Shown here piece by piece: positions 8,862 through 18,844 of a stretch of DNA of 64,000 nucleotides; the first letter of the stretch is position 1, and each line of letters starts with the position of its first letter. The DNA is from JACRIM01 sp964605185. GTDB taxonomy: Bacteria; Planctomycetota; Phycisphaerae; UBA1845; UTPLA1. A program made the position numbers and the translations under genes. Location: contig CAZSBF010000001.1 of NCBI GenBank assembly GCA_964605185.1, forward strand, positions 1 through 64,000. The letters are read 5' to 3'. Below the pieces are notes generated by a model that ran no database searches, was not told the origin of the DNA, and worked only from the letters and a program-made list of their open reading frames with translations.

Positions 8862-10151
8862 CTAATAAAGCGGGTTGATCACCATGCCCGTGGCCAACTT
8901 CGGGAAGAAGTACGTCGACTTCTGCGGCATCAATTCGCCGGCGAGACAGATCTCGCGGAGCTGGCTCATGGAGACTGCCGGCATCAACACGGCCACGCCA
9001 CCGGTCTCCATGGCATCGGCAATCGACTCTTGCATGTTCTTATGATAGTGCAGCGTCGGGTCCTTGCCGCTGCAAAACGCAGGCTGCACCACTTCGTCGA
9101 GGATGTATCGATGGAAGATGGCATAGGCGAGACCGCGCCAAGCGGGCTTTCGCTTCGGCTCGTACTTCGCCAACATATCGGGATCGCTCGGAGTGATCGC
9201 GGCACAGGCGCCCTCTTTGGCGAAGTACAGCGCCAAGGCCTGCGGACCAACGGCCGCGAGGCGCCGCGAGAGTTCTTCAGCGCTGGCCGGTTTGTTGATG
9301 GGTGTCCAGGTGAACGCCGCACCCAGCGCGCTCTTGAGCTTTTCCATCGTGAGGCCCGGCACGTCCACCATGCTGCGGAAATACGGCTGGATCACCGCGC
9401 CGGGGTCTTCCATGCCGCATAGGACGGCGAGTACGTAATTCACCGGGTGCTGCTCGGGCACGCGAACGAGCTGTTCAATCTCCTTTTCGCGATACATGAG
9501 CGCCGTTGAGTATCGATGATGCCCGTCGGCAATGAAAATGGGGCGATCGGCAAGCATGGACTTCACGCTTGCGATTACGTCCTCATCCGTCACGACCCAG
9601 AGTTTGTTCTGGATTGCTTCCAACATGCCGAGCTGGTCGGGTTCGCGATCGATCGCGCCGTCCAGCATGGCCGCGACTTCATTGCCGGGATCGGGATAGA
9701 GGCCGAAGATCGGGCTGAGGTTGCATCGGGTGGCAAGCGTCAGCTTCAGGCGATCTTCCTTGGGGCCGCCGAAGGTTTGCTCGTGGGCAAACACGCTGCC
9801 TTCGCCGAAGGGTGAGAGGCGAAGGCGTGCGAAAAATTTTTTTCGCGTGAGCGTCTTGGTTCCGAGCTTGTACGTTTGGTGATAGACATAGATCGCGGGA
9901 GCCGGATCGCGGGCGAGGGCGCGGATATCCAGCCAACTGGTCAGTTCGCCCGCAGCTCGGTCGTAGACCTCATCGGGACCGGCAGACTTCGGCGGGACGT
10001 GCGGCAAATCGATCGCGACGATGTTGTGGTCGTCCTTGGCAAGGAGGATCTGTTTGTCGGCTTCGCTCAAGATGTCATAAGGCGGAGCGATGAGGTGGCT
10101 AAGCTCGTTGCTGGTGTAACGGATCGCGGCAAACGGTTCGATGTGGGCCAT
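8862..10151 (-). CDS. DUF1015 family protein
   Basis: The 429-residue cytoplasmic protein matches the DUF1015 family in length and signature: IEPFAAIRY and APPYDILSEAD at the N-terminus, and the hallmark IADGHHRYSTALMYRE near residues 215-230. The C-terminal half contains PALHYHKN-like and VAVLMPAVSMSQL segments typical of the family. The biochemical activity is not firmly known. In many genomes the family lies beside serA; here the serA-like genes are about 10 kb away. The lipoprotein gene follows after 17 bases. Confidence 0.85.
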   Translation of the reverse strand: MAHIEPFAAIRYTSNELSHLIAPPYDILSEADKQILLAKDDHNIVAIDLPHVPPKSAGPDEVYDRAAGELTSWLDIRALARDPAPAIYVYHQTYKLGTKTLTRKKFFARLRLSPFGEGSVFAHEQTFGGPKEDRLKLTLATRCNLSPIFGLYPDPGNEVAAMLDGAIDREPDQLGMLEAIQNKLWVVTDEDVIASVKSMLADRPIFIADGHHRYSTALMYREKEIEQLVRVPEQHPVNYVLAVLCGMEDPGAVIQPYFRSMVDVPGLTMEKLKSALGAAFTWTPINKPASAEELSRRLAAVGPQALALYFAKEGACAAITPSDPDMLAKYEPKRKPAWRGLAYAIFHRYILDEVVQPAFCSGKDPTLHYHKNMQESIADAMETGGVAVLMPAVSMSQLREICLAGELMPQKSTYFFPKLATGMVINPLY

Positions 10152-10259
10152 GCGGGCACTCGCTCCGGCGTTGGTTTCGATGATCGTGCAGGCCCCCTAT
10201 GATGCCTCCCACGCGCGCGGATGTCCAGCGGGCCCGCGAGACACAGTGGAGAAACGTGC

Positions 10260-11739
10260 ATGGCTCAGGCGCCAACTTCAACGCCAACCAAACTGAATTG
10301 GCAGTTCCCGGCGACGTTCTGGTTTGCCAACGTCTCGGAGCTGTTTGAACGAGCGGCGTTCTATGGCATGTTCATCGCACTGAACCGATACCTTTCCGAC
10401 GAGGTTGGTTATGGCGATGTCGGGGCCAACAATGTGGCCGCCGTGTTCTCTTTCTTCCTCTACCTGCTTCCACCTTTCATGGGAACGCTTGCGGATCGAA
10501 TCGGATTTCGGCCTGCGTTGATCATAGCGTTCGCCCTTCTGACGGCCGGCTATGCGCTGCTCGGGGCCGTTCAGGTCAAATGGACGGCCATTACGGCGCT
10601 GGGACTCATTGCCGTCGGCGGCGCCATCGTCAAACCCGTCATTCTCGGGACCGCCGCGCAGTGTTCGGATTCCGCGCATCGGCCCCGCGCGTTCTCGATC
10701 TTCTATTTCATGGTGAACATCGGGGCGTTCCTCGGAAAGACGTTTGCATATCCGCTTCGTGTCGGATTCGACAGCAAATGGCTGGGCCATGTCGAATTGG
10801 GGTTGGTGGGAATTAATTATTATGCGTCGAGCATGGCACTCACTGCCCTGATCGTGGTGGCGATTGCCTATCGAAACCCAAAGGTAGGTGGCGTCGGCCG
10901 ATCGTTCTCCGAAGTCTGGCGGGCATTTGTTCGTGTGCTTGGTAATGGCCGATTCATGACGCTCATCCTGATCGTCGCCGGGTTCTGGATGATTCAGGGG
11001 CAACTGTATGCATCGATGCCGAAATATCTGGTCCGCTTGCTGGGGCCGAAGGCGAACCCCGAGTGGCTTGCGAACATCAACCCGTTTGTGGTCGTGTGCT
11101 GCGTCGTGGGGATCACGCATCTCGTTCGCCACGTCAAGCCGGTCTATTCCATGGCCATCTCCCTGGCGATCATCCCCTGTTCGGCACTGGCCATCGCAAT
11201 CGCGCCGATCNNNNNNNNNNCGGGCCTTGATGCTACGACTCGCCCACCTCAGGATCGCGCCGATCGTGATTGCCAGCCTTGGACGAGAGGTCACGCTTCC
11301 GGGAGGCGTTACGATTTATACGCTGACCATGATGATGATCGTGGGGATCGGTCTTCAGGGGTTGGCCGAGTGTTTTCTGTCGCCAAAGTTCATGGAGTAT
11401 GCGAGCAAACAGGCGCCCCCCGGCGAAGAAGGCATGTACATGGGATTTCAGAATCTGCCGACGAGCATCTCATGGCTGTTTGGTTTTATCGCGGCGGGCC
11501 ACTTGCTTGATACGTTTTGCCCCGACCCTGCAAAACTCGCCAAGACAGATCCGGCCCAACACGCCCTGTGGCAGGCCGCGATCAATGGCCAGGGCCCCAT
11601 GCCGCCTGCCTACGCCAGCGCCCATTACATCTGGTATGTGTTTGCGGCCATCGGCGTGACAGCGTTGATCGCACTGCTGATCTTTAACGTGGTAACTTCG
11701 CGTGCGGACCGCGCGGCCGTGCAGCGCACGGTCGGCTAG
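10260..11739 (+). CDS. POT/PTR2 family proton-dependent peptide transporter, interrupted by an assembly gap
   Basis: It imports di- or tripeptides with protons across the inner membrane. The N-terminal half shows the family signature NVSELFERAAFYGMF (about residues 21-35), and many hydrophobic segments follow. Ten Ns at 11211-11220 replace unknown sequence; the remaining C-terminus (GLAECFLSPKFMEYAS, NLPTSISWLFGF) continues in a different frame to the stop at 11739. This is best read as one gene with a scaffold gap, not a frameshift mutation. ATG 10260 follows GGAGAAA at 10248-10254. The last 4 bases overlap the convergent LOG gene. Confidence 0.85.
11211..11220. other. Assembly gap (10 N)
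   Basis: A run of ten undetermined bases inside the peptide transporter gene. Ten is a common placeholder length, so the true missing length is unknown. Confidence 0.98.
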
Positions 11740-12317
11740 GTCGCCTTTCGATCGAGCCACTTCGCAACGGCGGGCGCCTGATAGTTTTCGAACTGCCGGA
11801 GCAATTGCTGCGGGTCCTGTTCCACCATGACCATCTCGCGATGTTCTGACTTCAACAGTCGCCGGGCGACCATGTGGTCTAAGAATGTCAGCAGTGAATC
11901 AAAATAGCCACCGGCGTTGAGCAGGCCGCACGGCTTGTGGTGAACGCCCAACTGCGCCCACGTCCATACTTCGAAGAACTCCTCAAGCGTGCCGATGCCA
12001 CCGGGCATGGCGATAAACCCGTCGGACAGATCCGCCATCAGAGCCTTTCGCTCGTGCATGGTCCCGACGATGCGAAGGTCCGTCAGACCACGATGGCCGA
12101 CCTCGCGATCCCACAATGCCTGCGGAATGACGCCGATGACCTCGCCGCCGCGAGCGAGCATTTCATCGGCGATGATGCCCATGAGCCCGACGCTTCCGCC
12201 GCCGTATACGAGTTTCATGCCTCGTTCGCACATCGCGGCGGCGAGATCGCGCGCAGAGGCGGCGAAGGACGGAACATCGCCGGTCGACGAACCACAAAAA
12301 ACGCAGAGGGATTTCAT
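11736..12317 (-). CDS. LOG family protein (TIGR00730 Rossmann fold; likely nucleoside 5'-monophosphate phosphoribohydrolase)
   Basis: The 193-residue protein has the family hallmarks: CVFCGSSTGD at the N-terminus, VYGGGSVGLMG (residues about 38-48) and PGGIGTLEEFFEVWTW (about 105-120). LOG proteins cleave the N-glycosidic bond of cytokinin or other nucleoside monophosphates; bacterial members act as such hydrolases or are annotated lysine decarboxylases by history. Substrate is not determined by sequence. It overlaps the convergent transporter stop by 4 bases and is 12 bases upstream of the dockerin-like protein stop region on the opposite side. Confidence 0.9.
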   Translation of the reverse strand: MKSLCVFCGSSTGDVPSFAASARDLAAAMCERGMKLVYGGGSVGLMGIIADEMLARGGEVIGVIPQALWDREVGHRGLTDLRIVGTMHERKALMADLSDGFIAMPGGIGTLEEFFEVWTWAQLGVHHKPCGLLNAGGYFDSLLTFLDHMVARRLLKSEHREMVMVEQDPQQLLRQFENYQAPAVAKWLDRKAT

Positions 12318-12329
12318 GCCTGCGGGAGA

Positions 12330-13160
12330 TTAAGGGGCGAGCAGGGCGCTCACAAACCCGGAAACGTCACTGGCGTTTTGATAGCGGTCGAGGTCGGTGT
12401 CGGCGTTGGTGATATTGCAGAGTGGGTGGGCCAGCGAATACGCCTCATCCGAGGTAATCGCCTTCACGAACCCCTCGATGTCGCCGGCATTCACGGCTCC
12501 GTCGCAGTTCATGTCTCCCGCAATGCGCGGCGGAAGCTGGCGAATCTGCAACGCGTTTGCAGCTGCGCCGTCAGCGGCCGGCGCGCCCGGGACGATGCCG
12601 GAGTGGGCGCGAATCTGAAAGTAGCCGCCATTGCCTTCGACATAACAAATGTGCCGCGAATAGGTGACGCCCTGCTTGTGGCTGCCCGGCCAGGCGCCGC
12701 CGATGGTCTTGTGAGGATACCCCGGTTCCTCATCGGAGCTGACATAGCTTATCACATCAGGCCGGTTAGGCATCATGGCATACACGATCGTCTCGTACAC
12801 GCCGGGAACAAGATCGCGAACCCAGAAGCATGTTTCCAGCGTCGGTGTGTATGTCACCATGCAATCGTCCATGAGCAAATCATCGGCACCGCTGGTGCCG
12901 GGGTCTTCGGAGATGCGAAGTTCGCTGCCGCCGATCTGAAGGAATCTGGCAATCGTCGGATTCCCGTTAATGTCGACGAGTCCATTCGTATAGACGCCCT
13001 GAGCGGTGTTAACGGTGATCCACTGGCCTGCCTGCCCCGCGCCGCCGTAACTCGCCGGCGGCACCGAACCCGGCGGAGCCATGTTGATATTGAAGCTCTG
13101 TGCGTAAGCCGACCCCATGAAACCCACAAGCACGATTGCCGCGAGCAATGACTGTCTCAT
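12330..13160 (-). CDS. Exported protein with C-terminal dockerin-like Ca-binding repeat
   Basis: The 276-residue product has a clean signal peptide (MRQSLLAAIVLVGFMGSAYAQ). The C-terminus carries EF-hand-like dockerin repeats: GDMNCDGAVNAGDIEGFVKAI and NADTDLDRYQNASDVSGFVSALL, where Asp/Asn residues at the calcium positions are visible. The central region is a beta-rich domain without a recognised catalytic motif. Planctomycetes carry many such dockerin-like proteins without known cohesins. ATG 13160 is chosen since it opens the signal peptide and has GGGAGAGAG upstream; the frame extends further but without support. Confidence 0.75.
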   Translation of the reverse strand: MRQSLLAAIVLVGFMGSAYAQSFNINMAPPGSVPPASYGGAGQAGQWITVNTAQGVYTNGLVDINGNPTIARFLQIGGSELRISEDPGTSGADDLLMDDCMVTYTPTLETCFWVRDLVPGVYETIVYAMMPNRPDVISYVSSDEEPGYPHKTIGGAWPGSHKQGVTYSRHICYVEGNGGYFQIRAHSGIVPGAPAADGAAANALQIRQLPPRIAGDMNCDGAVNAGDIEGFVKAITSDEAYSLAHPLCNITNADTDLDRYQNASDVSGFVSALLAP

Positions 13161-13237
13161 GATGACTCTCTCCCGAGTAGCATCATACCGGCATTGGACG
13201 TGCGTTTTCCACTCCAAAGCCGCACGAATTAACCGGA

Positions 13238-14251
13238 TTATTCCGGTGTGGCGGCCCGAATGAGGCGGTCGCGGACGGCCGACCACTCCGGCAGCTCGAG
13301 CGGCAGGTCGGCGATAATGACATCGACGCCTGCATCGTCCAATTCATGAAGGGCGGAATAGAGCCTTGCTGCGTAGGCCGCGGCTGCGAATGGCAGGTTA
13401 ATGCAGATGACGTTGTCCGAAGACTTGAACGGGCCGTCAAGCGTGAGCCAGCCAACTCGGGCACCGGCGGCGACATGCTTCATCACCTCTTCGTCTCCGC
13501 CGTCTTCAACGCAGATGACACTGGCCCGTGGAGCATAGTGCCGTTCCATCTGTCCGGGCGAGCGTATGGTTTCACCGGAAGGGATCTCTCGCGCGTGTTG
13601 TGTCACGGTGCCCCCTATGACCGACACAATTTGCAACATCGATATCAATCCCGGCCGAAGAATGCGTGGCGTCGGTTCGCACAAATCGAGCACTGTGGAT
13701 TCCAATCCGCCGGTCGTCGGCCCTCCGTCGAGGATTATGTCGATGCGGCCATCCATGCTGCGGCGAACGTGGTCCGCTGTCGTTGGAGACAAGCGGGTCG
13801 ATCGGTTGGCGCTCGGGGCCGCAATCGGAACACCTGCGGCGCGAAGCAATGCCAAGGCGATGGCATTTGCCGGCACACGAATGCCTACCGTCGGTCCGCC
13901 TGCGGTCACGATGTCCGGGACGATCGATTTTCGTTGCAGAATGAGTGTCAACGGCCCGGGCCAGAATTTCTCGGCCAGCGCATTCGTGACATCCGGCCAC
14001 GACGTGACAAGTTGTCTTGCAGCCGGCACATCCGCGACATGAACAATGATGGGGTTATTCGCTGGCCGGCCCTTGGCCTCGAAAATTCGCGCAACGGCCG
14101 CCGCATCAAAGGCATTGGCACCGAGGCCGTAGACCGTTTCAGTCGGGAATGCGACAAGCCCCCCCGCGCGAATGACATCCGCGGCACGGGCGATGCGATC
14201 CGGCTCGGGCTGTTGCGAGTCAATCGTCAGGCAGTCCGTCGAGTGAGGCAT
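13238..14251 (-). CDS. sua5: Threonylcarbamoyl-AMP synthase (Sua5/YrdC/YciO)
   Basis: It makes threonylcarbamoyl-AMP from threonine, bicarbonate and ATP for t6A37 in tRNAs. The 337-residue protein is the long Sua5 form: a YrdC domain (about residues 18-205) with GGLVAFPTETVYGLGANA, KGRPANNPIIVHV and APSANRSTRLSPTTADHV, followed by the C-terminal Sua5 domain (about 225-335). Length and motifs fit the family well. It lies at the end of the minus-strand run, 11 bases downstream of the broken acyltransferase gene, and may be co-transcribed with it. Confidence 0.93.
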   Translation of the reverse strand: MPHSTDCLTIDSQQPEPDRIARAADVIRAGGLVAFPTETVYGLGANAFDAAAVARIFEAKGRPANNPIIVHVADVPAARQLVTSWPDVTNALAEKFWPGPLTLILQRKSIVPDIVTAGGPTVGIRVPANAIALALLRAAGVPIAAPSANRSTRLSPTTADHVRRSMDGRIDIILDGGPTTGGLESTVLDLCEPTPRILRPGLISMLQIVSVIGGTVTQHAREIPSGETIRSPGQMERHYAPRASVICVEDGGDEEVMKHVAAGARVGWLTLDGPFKSSDNVICINLPFAAAAYAARLYSALHELDDAGVDVIIADLPLELPEWSAVRDRLIRAATPE

Positions 14252-14262
14252 GGTCGGTCATC

Positions 14263-15657
14263 TCACTTCTCGGCAAACATCTGGCATTCAATCAGTTCGA
14301 CAAATCGGCTTGCCATCGCATCGGACACGACTTGCTTATCGTAGGTGAGGCAGAGATTCAGCCGATCCTCGAACTTGCTGAACACCGGATTCAGCGCCGG
14401 CGGCGTCGTGGTGGGACCGCTGCCCCACAGGTTCATCACGCGACGACCGCACAGGCTGCGGATCGGCTGCACGATTTCGCCATAATAGGAGAAGCCGGAC
14501 GAGAACGCGGCGATGCTGAGCGGCAGTTTGAAGATTAAAGAATAAGCCCATTTGTGAAGATAAGACGCCGTCCACATCAAGGCCCATTGGCTCACGTCCA
14601 TTTGCCGCGACAGGAAATCCTTGAATTGCTCCAGTAGGTGATTCGCCATCGCCGATGGGTCGTCGATCTCGCTTCGCAGGCCGTGGAGAATCGGCGTGAC
14701 CAGGTAATTACCGGCGACGGGGCGCTTGTCGAACAGATTCGCATCATGCTGCGAGATGCCGACTCGAAGCGGCATGGTGATTAGGTATGCATCGGTCTCG
14801 ACATTATTTTCCAGATGCATCGTGTGCAATGCGCGAATCACGCACGCGGCGACATACCGCGCATACAGCGCAGGCCCGAACGGCGTGCTTTTCTTCGCGC
14901 GTTCCTGCAGTTGCAAGGTCTGCTCTGGATTCCAATGCCGATGAATGACCTCATGCCGGGCGCACGGCCGATTCGGCGGCGTGACCAGCGGTCGAAGCGT
15001 TTACCCCTCGTGCGACTGGTGAAATGAATAGCCCCGCTGGGCCAATCCGATTCGTCGCGTGAACGAGAAGTTACGTAGCACGTCCAGCGGCCGGGGTTCG
15101 TTCGTGAGGTTTGCGGGCAACTCCATTGGGGGCTTGGTGCCCGAGGCCAGGTCTTCGAGTGCGTGGCGTCCCAGTTCGGAGAGAAACCACTGCGCCCCAT
15201 CGGCGTCCATCATGAAATGCGGCCAGCGGAAAATCACTCGTGAACGCGACTCGGGAAGGGAATAATGTTCAAGGCGAATCTGGGGGCCTGCGCGGTGATC
15301 CCATTTCGCAGGCTCTCCGCCCGGATAAAGCGAGTCGATCCGCGCCTGCCAGTCCGGTGTATCGCACAGGTCGTGATGGTGGTAGGCGACACGGGCGGCA
15401 TTCTGCGCCGCTGATTCCACTTTGTGCGGGAACTTCCAATACGGTCGTCCGCGCGGAAAAGTAATGCGAAGCTTGCCCATGGTGGCCGGATGCCGGGCCA
15501 TGGTTCGGGCCAGGGCGTCTCGGAGGATGTGGGGTTCGATGTGCCCGTCGATGTCGAGCATCATGAAGGCGATGTTTCCTTCGAGGGATTGGCGCGTGAG
15601 CAGTTGATGCTGCCCATAGAAGAAATAGTCGCACGGATTGAGGAGAATGCGGCCCAT
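14263..15657 (-). pseudogene. Condensation-fold acyltransferase broken by an in-frame TAA
   Basis: Two open stretches (15657 to 15004 and 15000 to 14263) are in the same frame, separated only by the stop TAA at 15003-15001; no other stop occurs between them. Read through, they give one protein of about 464 residues. The first part has the condensation-like motif PHFMMDADG (a HxxxDxDG variant) near residues 135-145; the second part continues the fold (WALMWTASYLHKW, GSGPTTTPPALNP). Such proteins (PapA-like or wax-ester-synthase-like) transfer acyl groups to alcohols. Its ATG overlaps the upstream gene's TGA (TGATG), a sign of translational coupling. A single sequencing error, a real nonsense mutation or readthrough would each explain it. 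Confidence 0.7.
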
Positions 15658-17438
15658 CAGGCGCCTTTCGTTGGAACGGCAGATACCGATCTAACGGACT
15701 TGGCGGCGGAATTCAAGTCTGGCGGGAAAAACCGCAATCGCCGCGATGTCAGGGGCTCTTTGAAGCGAACCCGCATCGAATCGACAAACTCGCCACTTTT
15801 CACAGATGCGACTTCGGCGGTAAAGACCTTGGTCGAAAATGTCTGGCCGACCTTCGGCGTCCAGTCGCGTGGAAACGCAAGCCGATGCACGCGCGACCCG
15901 AGCAGCGAATGATCCGTGGCACGGACCAACAGGGTGTGGTCATCCTCAACTTCGGTGGTTGCCTCGATGCCGGGCGGCAGAAGATAAACCAACGATACGT
16001 CACGCAGACCGGTCACATACTCCAGCCGATCGCCGCTGCAAATGTTGTCCACAATGGAGTCGGCCTGAGTGGCAAATAACATGTCTCCGCCGGCCAACGG
16101 CGGCGAACAGGCGGCTGCCATTTGCGCGATTCGCGCTCGTGCCGATGATTCGGCCTGATTAATAAATAATACGGTGCCGATCACGCACGCCACACTGACA
16201 ATGCCGTTCGCCGCAAAATAGAGGTGCCGAAGCGGTCGTGGCACAATCACATCGCCTTCGCTTGAAGGGAGGATCAGCCCGGCCACGAGATAGAACCACC
16301 CGATCGAGGCTGCACAGAGATAGCGACTGCTCGGTGCGATGGACTTCAGGCACGGCAGCATGAACAACACAGCCCACATGGCAAAGAACAGGGCGGCCGG
16401 ATCACCCTTCGCACTTCGGCGCACGTATAGAAGCGTGGGAAAAACAAACACCGCGGCAACAAGGGCCACGGCGAAATTCTGTTCCGCAGTTGCCGTCAAC
16501 AGCGCGTCAATTGGGAAACCGATCGTCCACACGGAAAAATAGAGGAGTATCGAAAGGACGCCGCCGGTGCCGTGGACGGCGGATCCGGCGTATGTACTTC
16601 CAACGTCGAACGCCCACGGACGTGAATAACGGTAATAGGCCAAATATCCGACCGCGATCACGCACATTGCGATGGCGATGGTTGCGTTGTGCGGACGTTG
16701 GAAGCGTGTCTCGCGCCGAAGGCGCACGATCAGCTCGTGAACCACAATCACGGCAGGCAGCGCGATCGCGACTTCCTTCGAGAGAATCGCAATCAGAAAT
16801 CCTATCGCGGCCAGCGGCACATGCCACGCGCGAGGTCGATTCCATGCAGCCCAATAGGCGCCCGCGGCCAGCGCCACGCCGAGAACAACCTGAATCTCCG
16901 ATCGGTTACACATCCACACCGTCGGCGCAGTAACCGTCTGCGAGATACCGAAGAAAAACGTCGCAATTCCCGCGCGAAGCGACTCGAATCGAATCTGACG
17001 GAACATCCAGTGAACCGCGATCACCGCCAACGCGAACACGCCAAGGCTCACGAGCCGATGGCCGACGACGTTCCGCCCGAAAAGCTGCACGGCCCCAAGA
17101 AATGACCACTCGCTGAGCGGGCGAAAAAAGTCTTGTCGGCCCTGTTCAGGCATCCACCACGGCACCGTTCCGCGCGTGCGAAGTTCATTCCAATCCTGCT
17201 CGGTCTTGGCAAAGCGAAACAATTCGAGCGATGACGTCTCCCCGCGCAGAAAACGCTCGCACTTGAGGATCATGTGCATGTCGTCGGAAAGCAGCGGGCC
17301 AGTGATGGTCCAACAATAAAGCAATAGCGGCAAGCCCAGCCAAAACCAGCGCGACGGCGCTGCGCCACGGAGATAGCAAAAGAATCGGTCAAAAAACTGC
17401 ATTACGTCAATCATCCTTTGGCCTGAGCCCCCGTTCAC
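15657..17438 (-). CDS. Polytopic membrane protein, probable GT-C type glycosyltransferase
   Basis: The product of up to 593 residues has about ten or more hydrophobic segments in the first 450 residues and a soluble C-terminal region. Near residue 50 the sequence LSDDMHMIL places two Asp residues just after the first membrane span, as in GT-C transferases that use lipid-linked sugars. There is no direct evidence of the sugar or acceptor. The start is uncertain: GTG at 17438 or ATG at 17414. It lies 15 bases after the GT2 gene and overlaps the acyltransferase start by one base, so the three genes are probably an operon. Confidence 0.65.
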   Translation of the reverse strand: MNGGSGQRMIDVMQFFDRFFCYLRGAAPSRWFWLGLPLLLYCWTITGPLLSDDMHMILKCERFLRGETSSLELFRFAKTEQDWNELRTRGTVPWWMPEQGRQDFFRPLSEWSFLGAVQLFGRNVVGHRLVSLGVFALAVIAVHWMFRQIRFESLRAGIATFFFGISQTVTAPTVWMCNRSEIQVVLGVALAAGAYWAAWNRPRAWHVPLAAIGFLIAILSKEVAIALPAVIVVHELIVRLRRETRFQRPHNATIAIAMCVIAVGYLAYYRYSRPWAFDVGSTYAGSAVHGTGGVLSILLYFSVWTIGFPIDALLTATAEQNFAVALVAAVFVFPTLLYVRRSAKGDPAALFFAMWAVLFMLPCLKSIAPSSRYLCAASIGWFYLVAGLILPSSEGDVIVPRPLRHLYFAANGIVSVACVIGTVLFINQAESSARARIAQMAAACSPPLAGGDMLFATQADSIVDNICSGDRLEYVTGLRDVSLVYLLPPGIEATTEVEDDHTLLVRATDHSLLGSRVHRLAFPRDWTPKVGQTFSTKVFTAEVASVKSGEFVDSMRVRFKEPLTSRRLRFFPPDLNSAAKSVRSVSAVPTKGA

Positions 17439-17453
17439 CGCGATCCATATTCA

Positions 17454-18629
17454 TCAGGACACGGGCTTCTGGTAGGTCGTGCCGCGCCAGGTGATCGGCC
17501 CGCCACTGATCAGGCTGCGTGTGGCCCGCAGGCAAACTGCCAGCACCAACGAGGCACCAAGCGGATGCAGGAGTGATAGCCATCGATTCCCTCCGGACCG
17601 GTCATAAATAAGCCGGCAGAGAACAACCGACAGCAAAAAGTGCACAACCGCCATTCCCGCCCATAGCGGAGTCCACGGCACCTGCGTGCCGATTGCATTC
17701 GCGATTGCAAGTCCGCCGAGTATTTCCAGCGGAAGCAGCGCAACAAAGTTAATAGCCCCCAGCGTGATCAACATGCGCGGAAGCGTCTTGATGCCTCCGA
17801 CGCAGGTGCGCGTCATGCCGTGGATCGTGCGCTTCAGGCTTCCGTAGAAGCGCACGGAATAGAGCTGCGGAGCAAGCACATAGGCCACGTTTTGACCGGC
17901 CTTCTTCGCCAGTCGAAGCAGGGCGCTGTCTTCGTCGTATGCTCGAATCACGGCGTCATGCCCGCCAATGGCGTCGTACGACGATCGCCGCGCCACCATG
18001 AACATGCTGCCGATGGCCACGTCGGACTTCGGGTCGCTGATGGTGCGGGGGTCATACCATGCGTAGGCCACGGCCCCGAAAAGCGGCACCAGCAATCGCT
18101 CCCAAAACATCGTCAGTTCCGGCGCGCCCATCACGGCGAGCCAGTCGAGTCTGGTTTCCTGAATGTGCCGGACAATTGACCTGAAGCAGTTGGGGTGCAC
18201 GCGAAGATCGCTATCCATAAAAACGACGATGTCCCCGGACAAATGCGGCGTTATTTTCGATATTGCATGGGGCTTGCCATAAAGCCCTTCGGGCAATTCG
18301 CGGATCTCCACGTACTTCACGCGCGGTTCGCGCTCGGCAATGGCGGATACAACCCGTCCCGTTCCATCGGTGGAGCGGTCGTTCACCACAATTACATTGA
18401 AGTCGGGATAGTCCTGCGCCAGCGCCGCCTCAATACACACGGCGACGTGCGCTTCTTCGTCCTTGACCGGAATTACCACGTCGAGCCGGGGAAGCGCAGC
18501 ATTCGAAGGGCCCGCCTGTACATCAAAGGTCGGCTGATCCTGCACAAGCTGCATCGTTTGCCGAATGCTCTTGCACAATGACAAAAGGGCAAGGCCGTAA
18601 AGGATGGCAATGGCCCAGGCAATGTACAT
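17454..18629 (-). CDS. Glycosyltransferase family 2 with C-terminal membrane segments
   Basis: The 391-residue protein has an N-terminal membrane anchor, then a GT2 domain: LDVVIPVKDEEAHV, VVNDRSTDGTG, FMDSDLRV (DxD) and GGHDAVIRAYDEDSALL. At least two hydrophobic segments follow, and the C-terminus ends PITWRGTTYQKPVS. This architecture resembles hopanoid- or carotenoid-associated transferases (HpnB/CrtQ-like), where the sugar goes to a lipid; that link is inference. It is the first gene of a run with a membrane transferase and an acyltransferase. The 215-base gap upstream (18630-18844) shows no clear promoter. Confidence 0.85.
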   Translation of the reverse strand: MYIAWAIAILYGLALLSLCKSIRQTMQLVQDQPTFDVQAGPSNAALPRLDVVIPVKDEEAHVAVCIEAALAQDYPDFNVIVVNDRSTDGTGRVVSAIAEREPRVKYVEIRELPEGLYGKPHAISKITPHLSGDIVVFMDSDLRVHPNCFRSIVRHIQETRLDWLAVMGAPELTMFWERLLVPLFGAVAYAWYDPRTISDPKSDVAIGSMFMVARRSSYDAIGGHDAVIRAYDEDSALLRLAKKAGQNVAYVLAPQLYSVRFYGSLKRTIHGMTRTCVGGIKTLPRMLITLGAINFVALLPLEILGGLAIANAIGTQVPWTPLWAGMAVVHFLLSVVLCRLIYDRSGGNRWLSLLHPLGASLVLAVCLRATRSLISGGPITWRGTTYQKPVS

Positions 18630-18844
18630 CTCTATCCTGCTCCCGATCCGCTGCGCAACAAGGCAACAGCAAATCGTACTTGGTGCGATTTAGTGTTTCC
18701 AGTCAAACCACTGGCACGGACAGTCCAATCGATCGCGCACCGGCGCAATACCGGACGGCGTAGGGCGGACATGCCTTCGGTGTGGCCGGGACACTTCGTC
18801 TAAGGGGTAACGCGATAGTGGCGGGTCGATTCCGCAGTGAAAAA

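Noticed and set aside
11208..11739. Real frameshift in the peptide transporter
   Set aside because: The frame change coincides exactly with ten Ns, so missing sequence is the simpler explanation.
11937..13151. 404-codon plus-strand open frame over the LOG and dockerin-like genes
   Set aside because: It crosses two minus-strand genes with clear family motifs and has no recognisable domain.
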